Origin: Mya arenaria
Taxonomy: Eukaryota > Mollusca > Bivalvia > Myida > Myidae
Direction: 5' to 3'
Length of the DNA stretch: 64,000 nt
Assembly: GCF_026914265.1 (NCBI RefSeq)
Contig: NC_069135.1
Location: 12,555,560-12,619,559, forward strand
Part shown: one piece after another, positions 49,801 through 60,340 of the stretch
How the letters are laid out: each line of letters opens with the position of its first letter
Position numbering within the stretch: position 1 is the first letter of the stretch
The notes under the pieces: model-generated
Databases searched by the model: none
What the model was told of the DNA's origin: nothing
What the model saw: only the letters and a program-made list of their open reading frames with translations
Position numbers and translations under genes: made by a program

Positions 49801-52800
49801 ACCAGTGACATCATATATTTCATTCAAAATATTTGAAAACAAGAGCTGTCACAGAGACAGCGCGCTCGACTATTCCGCCACTTTTCAATGTAATGATTGA
49901 ATCGTTTAGGCGAAACATGCATGGATCACTGTTAGATTAGATTTCAATGCAATACATGGTGTGCTGATATATTAACATAAATGTGGTTCCATGCAAAATT
50001 TTAACATGAATTTCTAAGTCTAATAATAAAGCGCCATTATTTGCAAAATACAGTTATTTAACTTGGTTATACAATTAAGTTGGGTGGTTGAATACCATTG
50101 TATAAAGTCTCAATGCAATACATCAAATTGTTGCTGAGATATTATCCTATGTGTGCTGACATGCAAGACCTTAACCAGAATTTCTTAGTCGCATAATAAA
50201 GGGGCAAAAATTATATATTATGAAAGATAGAGTTATCTTACTTGATTAAATAAGAAGGTTAAATAGATGGGAGCCTGTGTGTAAAGTTTCAATGCAATAC
50301 ATGATGTATTTGCTGAGGTATTGACTTAAAAGTTGTTATATGCAAAACCTTAACCAGAATTTCTATGTCGAATAAAAAAGGGGCCATTATTTTAATTTAA
50401 TGCAAACTGGAGTTATCTTACTTGGTTATTTAAGTAGATTGGATGGTTGAGTACCATTGTATAAAGTCTCAATGCAATCCATCCAGTAATTACTGAGGTA
50501 TTAACCTACGTGTGCTTACATGCAAAACCCTAACCAGAATGTCTAAATCAAATAATAAAGGCCCATAATTTGCATTATATTCAAAAAAGTGTTATCTGGG
50601 AATACATATCTAATGTTTCAATGCAATACATGATATATTCGCTGAGATATTGACTTAAATGTGGTTACATGCAAAACCTTAACCAGAATAATAAAGAGTT
50701 GTTGATTAATCTCTGAAAGTGTAAACAAAGTTTGCATTGTATGAAGTTCCTGGGCGCATTTACCTTTATTCAAATATTGATCGGAAACCATTATTCAACT
50801 CAAGGTCATCATGACCTTGACCTTTGACCTACTGATCACAAAATCATTAGAAATCATCTAAATGACCAACTTGCATACCAAGTATGAAGTTCTTGGGTGC
50901 AAGTGTTCTTAAGTTACTGAGCGGTAACCATTTCTTCACCTCAAGGTCACGGCAACCTTGACCTTTGACCTACTGATCTCAAAACCAATAGGGGTCTCCT
51001 ACTAGTCATGATTGCCTAGCATACCAACTATGAAGTTCCTGGGTGCAAGCGTTTTTTATTTATTAAGCGGAAACAAAGTGTGACATACAGACTAACGGTC
51101 TGATCACAAAATCAATAGGGGTCATCTACTAGTCATGAACAACTAAAATGAACTTGCATATCAAGTTCTTGGGTGCAAGCGTTCTTTAGTTACTTAGGGG
51201 TAACCGTTTCTTCACATCAAGGTCACGGCAACCTTGACCTTTGACCTACTTATCTCTAAATCAATAGGGGTCATCTACTAGTCATGATTGACTAGGATAC
51301 CAAGTATGAAGTTACTGGGTGCAAGTGTTCTTTATTTATTGAGCGGAAACAAAGTGTGCCGTACAGACTGATTGACTGACTAACGGACTGATCACAAAAT
51401 CAATAGGGGTCATCTACTAGTCATGAACAACTTGCATACATAAGTTCCTGGGTGCAAGCGTTCTTTAGTTACTGAGCGGTAACCATTTCTTCACCTCAAG
51501 GTCACGGCAACCTTGACCTTTGACCTATTGATCTCAAAATCAATAGGGTTCATCTACTAGTCATGACCAACTAGCATACCAAGTATGAAGTTCCTGTGTG
51601 CAAGCGTTCTTTAGTTATTGAGTGGAAACCGTTTCTTCACCTCAAGGTCACCGCGACCTTGACCTTTGACTTACTGATCTCACCTATCAATAGGAGTTAT
51701 CTACTAGTCATGACCAACTAGCATACCAAGTATTAAGTTCCTGGGTACAAGCGTTCTTTAGTTATTGAGCAGAAACCATTTTTAAGCTTAAGGTCACTGG
51801 CAACATCGTTTTTTACCTGAAGGTAACCTTGACTTTTGACCTTTTTATCTCAAAATCAATAGGGGTCATCTACTAGTCATGAACAACTACCATACCAAGT
51901 ATGAAGTTCCTGGACCCAAAGGATCATTAGTTATTGAGCTTAAACCGTTTCTTCACCTCAAGGTCACCATGATCTTGACCTTTGACCTAGTGACCCCTAA
52001 AATCAATAGGGGTCATCTACTAGTCATGACTAACTAGCATACCAAGTATGAAGTTCCTGGGTCTTAGCATTCAATAGTTATTGAACAGAAACAAAGTGTG
52101 ACATACAGACTGACTGACGGACTGACTGACCGACAGGGCAATAACAATATGTCTCCCCATGAATGGGGGAGACATAATGATTTAATGATTATGTCATACA
52201 TGTTTATGTTGTAATGGAACTAAACAAATATATTGATATTTTAATAGAAAACATATACAAAGATCCATGAAATTATTAATATATATAAAATTATTGAAGT
52301 AAGGTTTTAGACGCATTTCCACAGTCATCGAAATTAGACTTGGATAGTAGCAGTGAAATTATACTATTTAAATTATACTATGTTTTCACTATTTTTTAAA
52401 CATGTCTGTCAAAAGCAAATACTACTATCTGAAAACCAATTATTCAGGGCAGGAAAATTGAAAATATTTAATTACTTAGGGAAATTACATTTCTAGTTCA
52501 ATTTAATTTAAACTTAATTGAAGAGCATTGGTGAATTAACAAAACACAAGGAGATATTCCAGCGAGAGACCAGTTTTAAGATGTTATCACATATGAAAGT
52601 TCAAAACTAAATCAACCCTGAATTGAGACTTAATTGCAGATTACATGTAGGGATTTTTTCAAGAGATACTTATAACCAGATGCATATTGTTAATTGAAAG
52701 GTATGATTAATGTAATTGAGCTGAAAAACAGGGGTGGCCCACAACTACATATGCAATATCTCCAACAGTAGCTTGATGCCCTGAACTGGAAAAACAGGAT

Positions 52801-55800
52801 ACATTTACCATATTTAGCTTCTCAATGTGTAATACGGTAAATGGAGCAAAGTGTCAAATAATGCCGAGTGTCATTGTTTTAAGTTTGTTTTAAACCTGTC
52901 TGACCCACAATTTAAGCTTGTTAAAATGTTAGTGGGACTAGTACTTTTGGGCCAAATTTACAATGGACAAAGAATTAAAGTAACAAAAATAAATTTTTGG
53001 TCTGGTAAAAGATGGCAGTTATTAGTGATGTCTGTCAGATCTGCAAGCAGTCGCACTGCATATAATTAATGGAATATGGTAAAAATCATCTTAACATGAT
53101 TATATCCTCAAGGCATAGAGAAAATAGTTATAATTGTCATGTAATGTAACCACATTTCAACATTTTAATGGACTTAATACCAAGATGCATGACTGTTAGT
53201 GAGGTTGCTTAAGTACTGCATCATATGACCCCCATTTCCCTGTCATAATGAGCTACCTGTACATAATATGCATCCTATACATCATTAGTTTAAATACTAG
53301 TTCATCATGAGCTACCTGTACATCATCAGTTACCTATACATCAGCAGGTACCTATACATCATCAGCTACCTGTATATAATGAGCTACCTGTACATCATCA
53401 GTTACCTATAAATCAGCAGGTACCTATACATCAGCAGGTACCTGTACATAATGAGCTACCTGTACATCATCAGTTACCTATACATCAGCAGGTACCTATA
53501 CATCATCAGCTACCTGTACATAATGAGCTACCTGTACATCATCAGTTACCTATACATCAGCAGGTACCTATACATCAGCAGGTACCTATACATCATCAGC
53601 TACCTGTATATAATGGGCTACCTGTAAATCATCAGCTACTGTTACATCATCAGCTACCTGTACATCAGCAGCTACCTGTATATCATCAGCAGCTACCTGT
53701 ATATCATGAGCTACCTGTATATCATCAGCTACCTGTATATCATCAGCTACTTGTACATCATTACCAAACTAAACATCATCGGCTACCTGTATATCATCAG
53801 CTACCTGTACATCATCAGCTACCTGTACATCATCAGCTACCTGTACAATCATCAGCTACCGGTATATCATCAGCTACCTGTACATCATGAGCTACCTGTA
53901 CATCATCAGCTACCTGTACATCATCAGCTACCTGTACATCATCAGCTACATGTACATCATTAGCTACCTGTATACGTCAGCTACCTGTATATCATGAGCT
54001 ACCTGTACATCATGAGCTACCTGTACATCATCAGCTACCTGTACATCATTAGCTACATGTACATCATTAGCTACATGTATATCATGAGCTACCTGTACAT
54101 CATCAGCTACCTGTACATCATCAGCTACATGTACATCATTAGCTACATGTATATCATGAGCTACCTGTACATCATTAGCTACATGTACATCATTAGCTAC
54201 ATGTATATCATGAGCTACCTGTACATCATGAGCTACCCATACATCATCAGCTACATGTACATCATTAGCTACCTGTACATCATGAGCTACCCATACATCA
54301 TGAGCTACCTGTACATCATGAGCTACCCATACATCATGAGCTACCTGTACATCATGAGCTACCCATACATCATCAGCTACATGTACATCATTAGCTACAT
54401 GTATATCATGAGCTACCCGTACATCATGAGCTACCTGTACATCATCAGCTACATGTACATCATTAGCTACATGTATATCATGAGCTACCCGTATATCATG
54501 AGCTACCCGTACATCATGAGCTACCTGTACATCATCAGCTACATGTACATCATTAGCTACCTGTACATCATGAACTACCTGTATATCATCAGCTACCTGT
54601 ACATCATCAGGTACCTGTACATCATCAGCTACCTGTATATCATCTGACAGCTACCTGTACATCATCAGCTACCTGTACCTGTATATCATCAGCTACCTGT
54701 ACATCATCTGACAGCTACCTGTTCATCATGAGCTACATTATTTAACATACACAACATCAGCTACCTGAACATCATGAGCTAGCTATACATCAAAAGTTAA
54801 CTTAACATCATGAGCTACCTGTATATCACCAGCTACCTGAACATTATGAGCTATCTTAACATCGTGAACTACCTGTTTATCTTCAACTACCGGAACATTA
54901 TGAGCTACCTTAACATCATCAGCTATGTGTACATCAGGAGCTAACTATACACATATTTACTGTCATCATCAGCTTTATGTACACACAATTGTACTGTACA
55001 TACCTTGTAATTATTGGGCAGTAACTTTCCTACTCTCCTTTCCTCATACTGAAAATAGAAAGTATATTCTTTGTAATTAAACTTGTCAGCTCAATCATCA
55101 GGCAATCAGATTTTATAAACAGCAATCTGTCTGTGCTGACAATCCAATCATAGAGGGAGACACTGCAATCACGGTCAATAAAGCAGGAAGGAGATCTGCT
55201 TTTAAGTGCTCCAGACTGTACTGGGAATACCTGCAGAAATACTCATCTAATAACACTATGTAATCTAAGCTTCAATTTCAGATTTTATTCTTATTTCAAA
55301 AACCTTGTCAGTGAAACTGGGAAAAGTAATCAAAAACAAAAAGCTGCACAATTTACAAGCCATTAGTCTCTAACAAATACTTTTAAATGTCTTAAAGCTG
55401 CACTCTCACAGATTGAACGTTTTGACATTTTTTTATTTTTTGTCTTGGAAAGAAACAATTTTTGCGAAAATCCATGGAAACAAATTAAATAAGACTGCTG
55501 ACAAAAAATTAGATCGCAGATTTTTGTATTTAAGTTCAAAAATTGATATTTTATACATTTTTCTTAAACCGTTACTAACGGTTAGGCCATAAAACCATCA
55601 TTTTCGATCAGAAATATGAAAATCTACGATCTGATTTTTTGTCAGCAATCTTATATCATTGGTTTGGAGATATTTACGCAAAAATTTGCTCTTTCCAAAA
55701 CAAAAAATAAAAAAGTTGTAAAAATGGTTAATCTGTGAGAGTGCAGCTTTAAGGGATCAAAATAATAAAGCTAAAACTAAAAAGTCAATGAATTTGAATA

Positions 55801-58800
55801 TGCTTCATTTTAAAATACATCAGATCTGATATAAATGTTTGGATTGAAATTCATTTTTCAAGGAACATTATGCATGCCCTAATCAAATAGTACAGTATCA
55901 GATATAAAATGTGATGTTTGATAAAGTATTTCCTTTCTGTAAGTGTTTTCCTCTTCAACATGTGATGGAGTGCTTCTTTGAAAGCACTTAATGTCATGGG
56001 TACATGTAGGGGGACTTTAGAAGCAGGATGACTTTTGACTGACATGATTTTGATAGACCCTGAAAGAGACCACCACTTTGTTAGGTTTGACCTTTGAACA
56101 ATTTTTATAGCCTTGAAATTATCTGACCCAAAAGATTTTTACAAACTATCTTAACTAGGGATGGGATTTAGGCAATGGCAGAAGGTATTGGGCTTAAGGC
56201 AAATCACCAATATAGGATTTTTTTCATATATATCAAGAATCTGTCTATATTTATCCATATATATAAGCGTAATCTTACAATACATGTATGTTATAATATT
56301 GAGATCAAATTTAGTTAATTTTTATGGTTTATTTTTGCATTGGTTTCAAGCTATATAGATTTATATATCTCTTCAATCATGTCTTTCTCAGTTACAGCAA
56401 ATTTACACACTGAACTGTTCAGCATACTGTATATACTTTAAAAAGCTTTATACATGATAGGCCATGAAGAATACAAATAAACCATGACTTGAATAACATT
56501 CCTCTTTTTAGGTCAAGCATGCTGTCAACTACTACTCCAACCAATTTCTTGTTTTGTGACTTCAGTTAACCCACCGATAGGAGTTAACAGGTTTACTGAG
56601 CTAAACATTGATTGTATAGTCCACAACATTAATAATGAATAGATCAAGTAGACAAACATTATTTGATTTAATATCATCCAAAAAATATATTATTATCAGA
56701 AAAAAATATTAGGATATTAATTGAAATAACCTGAAAACAAATACAATATACAGCATTAATTATATTAACAATCTATTTGTTTAGAACAACTCTAACTGAT
56801 AAATGTGTTGATTAGGTTATTGAACATAAATGCCTCCACACAGCTAATTAAATGGTACACTTTAATATTTATAATAGCCTTACAAGTTAAATTAAGTCTT
56901 ATTTATTTTAAAATAGTTTCTGTCGTACATGTAACTCTTAGATAAAACCATTTTTTTTATGCATGTTCTTTTATGAATAGCATTAAAAAAGTAGTTAATA
57001 ATATATGCAAATCAGATCAATTTATTGAAGTGTACAAAACATGAATAAACCAGTGTTTTCAATATCAAACAAATATAAGATAGCTTTATGATTGTTAAGT
57101 AATAAAAAATCACTGGCTTTAATCAACTTTGGTAAAAATCACTGGCTTTAATCAATTTTGGTAATTGTTGCGAAAAAAACATTATAATGCATTTTTACAG
57201 TTAAAAAAGAACTGTAGCAATCAAATTGAATGTTTCAGAATCAGACATTTGCATTGAAATCATATGTTTGAAACTAATAATTTTTGCCTATATTTATTAG
57301 GCTAGCCTGTAACATGTTATCTAAGGATTTGGATTTTTTTTATTTACATCACAAAAGATGCACAACAGTCATGATAAAAATGACATACATGGATATCATT
57401 TTAATTGAAAACGTACAACATGTACATGACTATTACTACAGCTGACCAAAATGTTTCTCTTTTGATATTGCTGAACATGTATCATAGTTTTTGTGTGTTT
57501 TTACATTTGGACATCAAGTGAGTTTCATTTGAAATTTCGTTTTTACTTCTAAATTTGCAAAATCAATGTCTTAAAGTGGTTTAAATAGTTAAGATTTTCT
57601 TTCAAATTATCAAACAAAAACTTAGATGGGTGAAAATCACGGGTTTTAAATATGCTCCTTTACAAACAATAATGCATAAGAACTTCGTGTAACTTCATAA
57701 GTATCATTACATGGTAAAATAAACATCTTACTTACAGAAATTGGGGTATAAGAAATATTAAGTCTAAAATAACAGACGTGTTATACGAGATTCTTCCAAT
57801 CCCTAACGTCTAAACGGGAATGTGCAAAAAACGGGTGTGTTTTAAAAATATTGAAATTGTTTTAAGTGAAGTATTTTATGGTTGAAATTGATCATAAAGA
57901 GTTATATTTATATTTTACCATGTAAGTGAAATGCTATTTTGCACTAAACAAGCATTTAATGCATTAAAACAAGTTGTTTACCTTTCCAATAAAACGAAAG
58001 TTGACTGAAACAGACAACAATTATGCGAAGGGGAACAACTCGATACAATTGTAATAGCTCGGCCTATCCGACAAAGCTTCGAGATAGACCTCGTTATACA
58101 ATCGTAACAACTCGGCCATGACCGAAATGTTCCGAGCGATTTAAAACTGTGCCCTAAAGCCTTGCAGGTGCCCTTCATGTATATTTCGTTATGTTTTGAC
58201 AGAATGAAATGAAGAAAAACCGTCAAACTCATAATTATAAGTTGGATATTTATTTTTTTGTGTACGGAACTAATATAAAATAACATTATCTGGTAATATT
58301 TCTGGTTTTTATGATATTTTATAGACGCTACATGCTTTAACCCGGAATCCTGATCGGAACAGCTACCCACTTTTGATACTAAACAATTTGTACGTGAAGG
58401 ATTTGCCATATCAAAAATCTAAAAAAAAATCCGTCAACGTACAATTATTTGGACTAAAGAAATATTATAACAATAACTTTTTGTAAGTCGCAATACACTT
58501 ACACATAATTAAGGTGGCCTCTGGTAAAAGAAAGCGCAATAATCAAAGTTTTTTTGACATACAACAAGGGATTGACATTATTAATTCTACATTTGTCTGT
58601 TGATGTATACCACACATTCTGGGTAAATATACAAATATATATGTATTTAGGTAAATATATTGCCACTACATTGTAATTGTTAGAAGAAGAGGCACAAAAT
58701 AAAATTGCCTCTCAAGTAGACTGTGGTTGCTAATTTAGTCTTTCCAAGTAAATCAAGCTTACAACTCGTTACAATGTAAGCAACACTGAGCAACATGACC

Positions 58801-59074
58801 CAAACCATTATTTTAGAAATGAATGTCTTGAATAACTCCATTGATGACAATAGCTTGACTTTTTTAATAACAATCAATCAGACAATACCTGCATGTATCT
58901 AGACGGTACATATCCTACTGTATTCGTTTTCAGTGCCCTGGCACCCCACCAGTCCGCATCAGTTTTATGGCAGTCAAAAATCTCAAATTGGTCGCCCTTT
59001 TCAAACTGCAGGATATTTTGAGAACCGTCCACAATCGGTGGTGTGAAATCGGAAATTGCGACATAAATTTCCAT
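34745..59074 (-). CDS. SH3 plus FAM107-domain protein, whole gene (8 coding exons, 363 aa)
   Basis: Joined exons on the minus strand are 59,074-58,889, 55,048-55,004, 47,293-47,093, 43,602-43,536, 40,208-40,089, 37,849-37,636, 37,353-37,200 and 34,849-34,745. Every junction is GT-AG and the phases agree, for 1,092 coding bases. Residues 1-62 are an SH3 domain (YVAISDF, ADWWGAR, VGYVPSRY). Residues about 256-352 match the FAM107/DUF1151 domain: MALHKELLLNYKRG, KPELNKVLQNRRETQRRKEW, a basic coiled helix, then DQPEFQKIF. Vertebrate FAM107A/B bind and organise actin and, as I know them, are short proteins without an SH3 domain. A cytoskeletal scaffold role is inferred. The middle (residues 63-255) is low-complexity and not recognised. 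Confidence 0.85.
35999..36594 (-). mobile_element. Short non-autonomous element with an internal tRNA-like region, copy 2
   Basis: Minus-strand relative of 29,151-29,640, lying in the last intron. The tRNA-like part (36,236-36,297) is better preserved, with GCCGTCGTAGCTCAGTTGAT (A box) and GGTTCGAACCCGG (perfect B box). The ends read TTAAAGTGGC and GGCCCTTTAA. The distal 100 bp differ from copy 1 and carry a GAGCTGATCGAGAGACAGCT hairpin. Confidence 0.75.
37200..37353 (-). CDS. SH3-FAM107 gene, coding exon 7 (FAM107 core)
   Basis: Residues 278-329. Acceptor CTCCACAG, donor GATGAAG|GTGGGC. It holds the most conserved part of the family, GVNVLEKPELNKVLQNRRET followed by the QRRKEW..QKK helix and FEMKLEERANRM. 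Confidence 0.92.
37636..37849 (-). CDS. SH3-FAM107 gene, coding exon 6
   Basis: Residues 207-277 plus two bases. Acceptor TTATTGTAG, donor TAAACG|GTAAGA. The acidic start (EDMYSEQEEPEPDYHDEAD) and a Ser-rich stretch lead into the FAM107 domain start, CIESPTRMALHKELLLNYKR. Confidence 0.9.
37850..40088 (-). other. Intron of the SH3-FAM107 gene without recognised elements
   Basis: AT-rich, with a local duplication of CAAATAATTATTTGTTAAAAAG near 39,520 and 39,570. The whole stretch recurs after the scaffold gap. Confidence 0.6.
40089..40208 (-). CDS. SH3-FAM107 gene, coding exon 5
   Basis: Residues 167-206 with split codons at both ends. Acceptor AACTTGCAG, donor AAAGATAG|GTAATC. An acidic, proline-bearing start (PETPVPDYEEA) is followed by a basic helix (FAKKFQKILTNIQKI). 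A second, frameshifted copy appears at 63,125-63,243. Confidence 0.75.
40493..42777. mobile_element. PIF/Harbinger-like element, 2,285 bp, in an intron
   Basis: It begins GGCCACACCAAATTAATAAC and continues TTGTTCATCGGATTT. The other end is the inverted copy with a single mismatch over 35 bp. TTA flanks it on both sides (40,490-40,492 and 42,778-42,780). A 3-bp TTA duplication with GG-starting inverted ends suits PIF/Harbinger. No DDE transposase is visible, so it is non-autonomous. A TATA-like TATATATA and a possible two-exon reading frame lie inside. Confidence 0.75.
40976..41413 (+). CDS. Possible two-exon short gene inside the Harbinger-like element
   Basis: Exon A is 40,976-41,056 (27 codons) and ends in TGTCCAG|GTAAAA. 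Exon B is 41,372-41,413, begins after AAAATTTCAG, and reads to TGA, for 40 residues in all (starting MFDGNSNKPYSEKTVSNLSS). Both splice sites are strong, and a TATATATA lies about 75 bp upstream of the ATG. Other frames are also open over exon A, no family is recognised, and the product is very short. It may be a transposon transcript rather than a protein gene. Confidence 0.2.
43536..43602 (-). CDS. SH3-FAM107 gene, coding exon 4
   Basis: Residues 145-166 plus one base. Acceptor ATTTTCAG, donor CCCCAG|GTAACA. The peptide SEKECSLKKLTAIQNDPNQK is a polar linker. Confidence 0.75.
43762..44017. repeat. GC-rich island with degenerate internal repeats
   Basis: About 250 bp of strongly G+C-rich sequence sits in otherwise AT-rich intron. 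Repeated pieces include GGGAATGGGCC, GGCGGGGATTTT and CCGGGC. It gives an 86-codon open frame with a low-complexity Gly/Pro/Arg product and no family resemblance. It looks like a piece of an unrelated repeat. Confidence 0.5.
45430..45850. repeat. 144-bp tandem repeat, three copies
   Basis: Units start at GACCTAGTGA near 45,431, 45,575 and 45,719. The first two are almost identical and the third has diverged. A more distant copy of the start lies near 45,120. A short (TGTATG)n tract is at 45,239-45,270. Confidence 0.85.
47093..47293 (-). CDS. SH3-FAM107 gene, coding exon 3
   Basis: Residues 78-144, a basic Ser/Arg-rich linker with MSLDRQLYLRSREPLVYQSQ. The donor is CGCAAG|GTCAGG. The acceptor is less sure. 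GATTAG|AACTGC keeps phase with exon 2, while CTGCAG|AATGTC six bases on would fit another upstream exon. Both have weak pyrimidine tracts. Its own ATG could also start a short isoform. Confidence 0.7.
48075..48139 (-). CDS. Candidate alternative first exon of the SH3-FAM107 gene
   Basis: A GC-richer island between exons 2 and 3 ends in the strong donor GATGCCAG|GTAAAC. From an ATG at 48,139 (context TACATGG) it reads 21 codons plus two bases (MVECIIYTLPLAGPAARHPD and one more). It would join exon 3 in phase through the CTGCAG|AATG acceptor, giving an isoform without the SH3 domain. Another frame would allow a 78-bp cassette exon instead. Only splice logic supports it. Confidence 0.3.
49540..49750. 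repeat. About 62-bp tandem repeat, four copies
   Basis: The unit contains GGCAGTAA.TTAAGCCAATGA, AAATACAAACATCATTTTGT and TTTA; the copies are moderately diverged. Confidence 0.75.
49839..52178 (+). repeat. 2.3-kb composite repeat with two internal tandem arrays
   Basis: It begins ACAAGAGCTGTCACAGAGAC and ends in a hairpin ATGTCTCCCC..GGGGGAGACAT (52,149-52,177). The first part has about five units of roughly 175 bp with TTAACCAGAATTTCTAAGTC (49,900-50,700). The second has units carrying CAAGGTCACGGCAACCTTGA, CCTTTGACCTACTGATCTCA, AATCAATAGGGGTCATCTAC, TAGTCATGA and AAGTTCCTGGGTGCAAGCG. There is no protein. Repeats with these landmarks are, to my memory, widespread in bivalve genomes. Confidence 0.7.
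53250..54950. repeat. 18-bp minisatellite, about 1.7 kb
   Basis: The unit is AGCTACCTGTACATCATC with variants (CCCATAC, ATGTATATC, ATGAG). Because 18 is divisible by three, it yields long SYLYII-type open frames, which are not genes. Variant units occur in short higher-order blocks around 54,040-54,540. It lies in the intron next to microexon 2. Confidence 0.95.
55004..55048 (-). CDS. SH3-FAM107 gene, coding exon 2 (45-bp microexon)
   Basis: Acceptor TTTTCAG, donor ACAAG|GTATG, residues 63-77 (YEERRVGKLLPNNYK), phase 0 on both sides, so it can be skipped without a shift. An 18-bp minisatellite begins about 50 bp downstream in the transcript. Confidence 0.7.
55392..55752. mobile_element. TTAA-ended MITE, copy B
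   Basis: Same family as 10,802-11,151: TTAAAGCTGCACTCTCACAG at one end and the perfect inverted copy at the other, near-palindromic throughout. It lies in intron 1 of the SH3-FAM107 gene. Confidence 0.85.
55753..58888 (-). other. Intron 1 of the SH3-FAM107 gene, remaining part
   Basis: AT-rich, with no exon or element recognised. A 30-bp direct duplication (AATCACTGGCTTTAATCAA) lies at 57,108-57,165. Confidence 0.55.
58889..59074 (-). CDS. SH3-FAM107 gene, coding exon 1 (complete SH3 domain)
   Basis: Residues 1-62. The start ATG at 59,074-59,072 opens directly into the SH3 fold: the ALYDY-like AISDF, acidic RT loop, WW pair in ADWWGAR, and GYVPSRYM. The donor is CATGCAG|GTATTG and the phase is 0. 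A single exon carrying a whole domain favours domain shuffling. Confidence 0.9.
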
Positions 59075-59200
59075 TTTAAAGCATTTATACAGGAAATATC
59101 ACTTCAAATTAGGGAAAACACTTGACAGCAAACATTTTGCAACACACTACTTTCACTTCGCTGTGTTTACTTCCTAGTCAGACTGACAGCAAGCTAGCAG

Positions 59201-59313
59201 CCAATAACAGCAGCCAATAAGTACAGCAGCCAATAAGGGACTTAGCAGCCAATAAGTACTTTTACCACGAAACACGAAATGTGAAAGGAATCTACTATTT
59301 TCCAGCAGCCAAT
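59201..59313 (-). promoter_or_regulatory. Cluster of five CCAAT boxes upstream of the SH3-FAM107 start
   Basis: The motif GCAGCCAATAA recurs with CCAAT starting at 59,201, 59,214, 59,230, 59,249 and 59,309, which is 127-235 bp upstream of the start codon. CCAAT is the NF-Y site and works in either orientation. The copies also form a small irregular tandem repeat, so regulatory use is inferred from position. Confidence 0.5.
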
Positions 59314-59319
59314 AAGAAC

Positions 59320-60340
59320 ACCTGCCACACAACAACAATGTTTCAATGAAAATATCATTAACGCAAATGGTTTATATAAATAAAACACGATGAAACATAA
59401 TCAAAAAGAACCAGTACGAACAAAAGTAAACCATAAAATGAATATGTATTACAGTACTCAGTAGAGGCTACCCGCGGCTAAATAGTATCCGGGATAACCA
59501 GCTAATATGTTGATAACACATGGGGGAATAATTTAAATTGGATTTATTTTTGGCCCCAGATAACATAAACATTTAAAATATTACATCAGCTTTTTAAAAT
59601 ATTATTACTGGCACAGTTTACCCCCATTCCCCCAATAAATACTGTAACTTATAATATTTGGTATTTGGTTTTTAATCCGAAACACCCGCTATATTAAGTA
59701 AAAATATGTATGATATGAATAGCGTTCTCGTAAAATTTGGTATCAAAATATTTTAGCAACGTTCTTCAATCGTTTTACTATGAGTTGCATTCTGGGTGTT
59801 TAGTCAGTATTTATATAAGAGCAATGCGATTGTTTACCCTCGCAATCAAAAATAAAATCCTGTCCGCGAGCACGGTTTAATCAACTTCTCCTATTCTATT
59901 TGTACCACAAATACCTAAACATCTCGGTTTTGCCGAATTACAGCGATTTGCCGCGTGCATGTATACGGAATTAAGTCGTACGCAGTAACAGCAGTAACAG
60001 CAGATGATTGCGGTGATGACTCGCACCACCGCGTTGGCTGCCGTGGAATATATCGTTGCGATATTCCGCGATGACGCATTCTCTCCCGCGGTGGCAACGC
60101 GTTTTTTGAAAGAAAAAATCCCGCTTTGTTGATAGTGTAATTATCTAAGATTCATGCTGATCAAATAAAAACTCCAGAAGACAGGGTAAGCATACGACGC
60201 AGACCCTTTAAAAAGTCTATTCCCTGTACTCATTTAATAAGCGTAGTACTGGGGTTAGGAAGACCATATGTATCCTCCAAGACGGGGTCAGTGCATGGCT
60301 AAGAAATTAAGGAAATTGTGTTGTTAGTACGACAACAAGA
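59320..60340. other. Upstream intergenic region
   Basis: AT-rich to about 59,850, then more CpG-containing with short palindromes such as GGAATATATCGTTGCGATAT near 60,043. No gene is recognised. Confidence 0.4.

Noticed and set aside
53706..54647. Long open frames of SYLYII repeats
   Set aside because: The 18-bp unit is a multiple of three, so any frame without a stop in the unit stays open; there is no start context, splice site or composition of a gene.
57978..58409. 143-codon minus-strand open frame near the SH3-FAM107 start
   Set aside because: Composition is that of translated AT-rich DNA, no domain is recognised, and it lies in intron 1 with no supporting splice structure.
27440..59830. 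Shared GCATTCTGGGTGTTTAGT at about 27,458 (minus) and 59,786 (plus)
   Set aside because: Only about 18-22 bases match and the flanks do not align; too short to call a repeat family.
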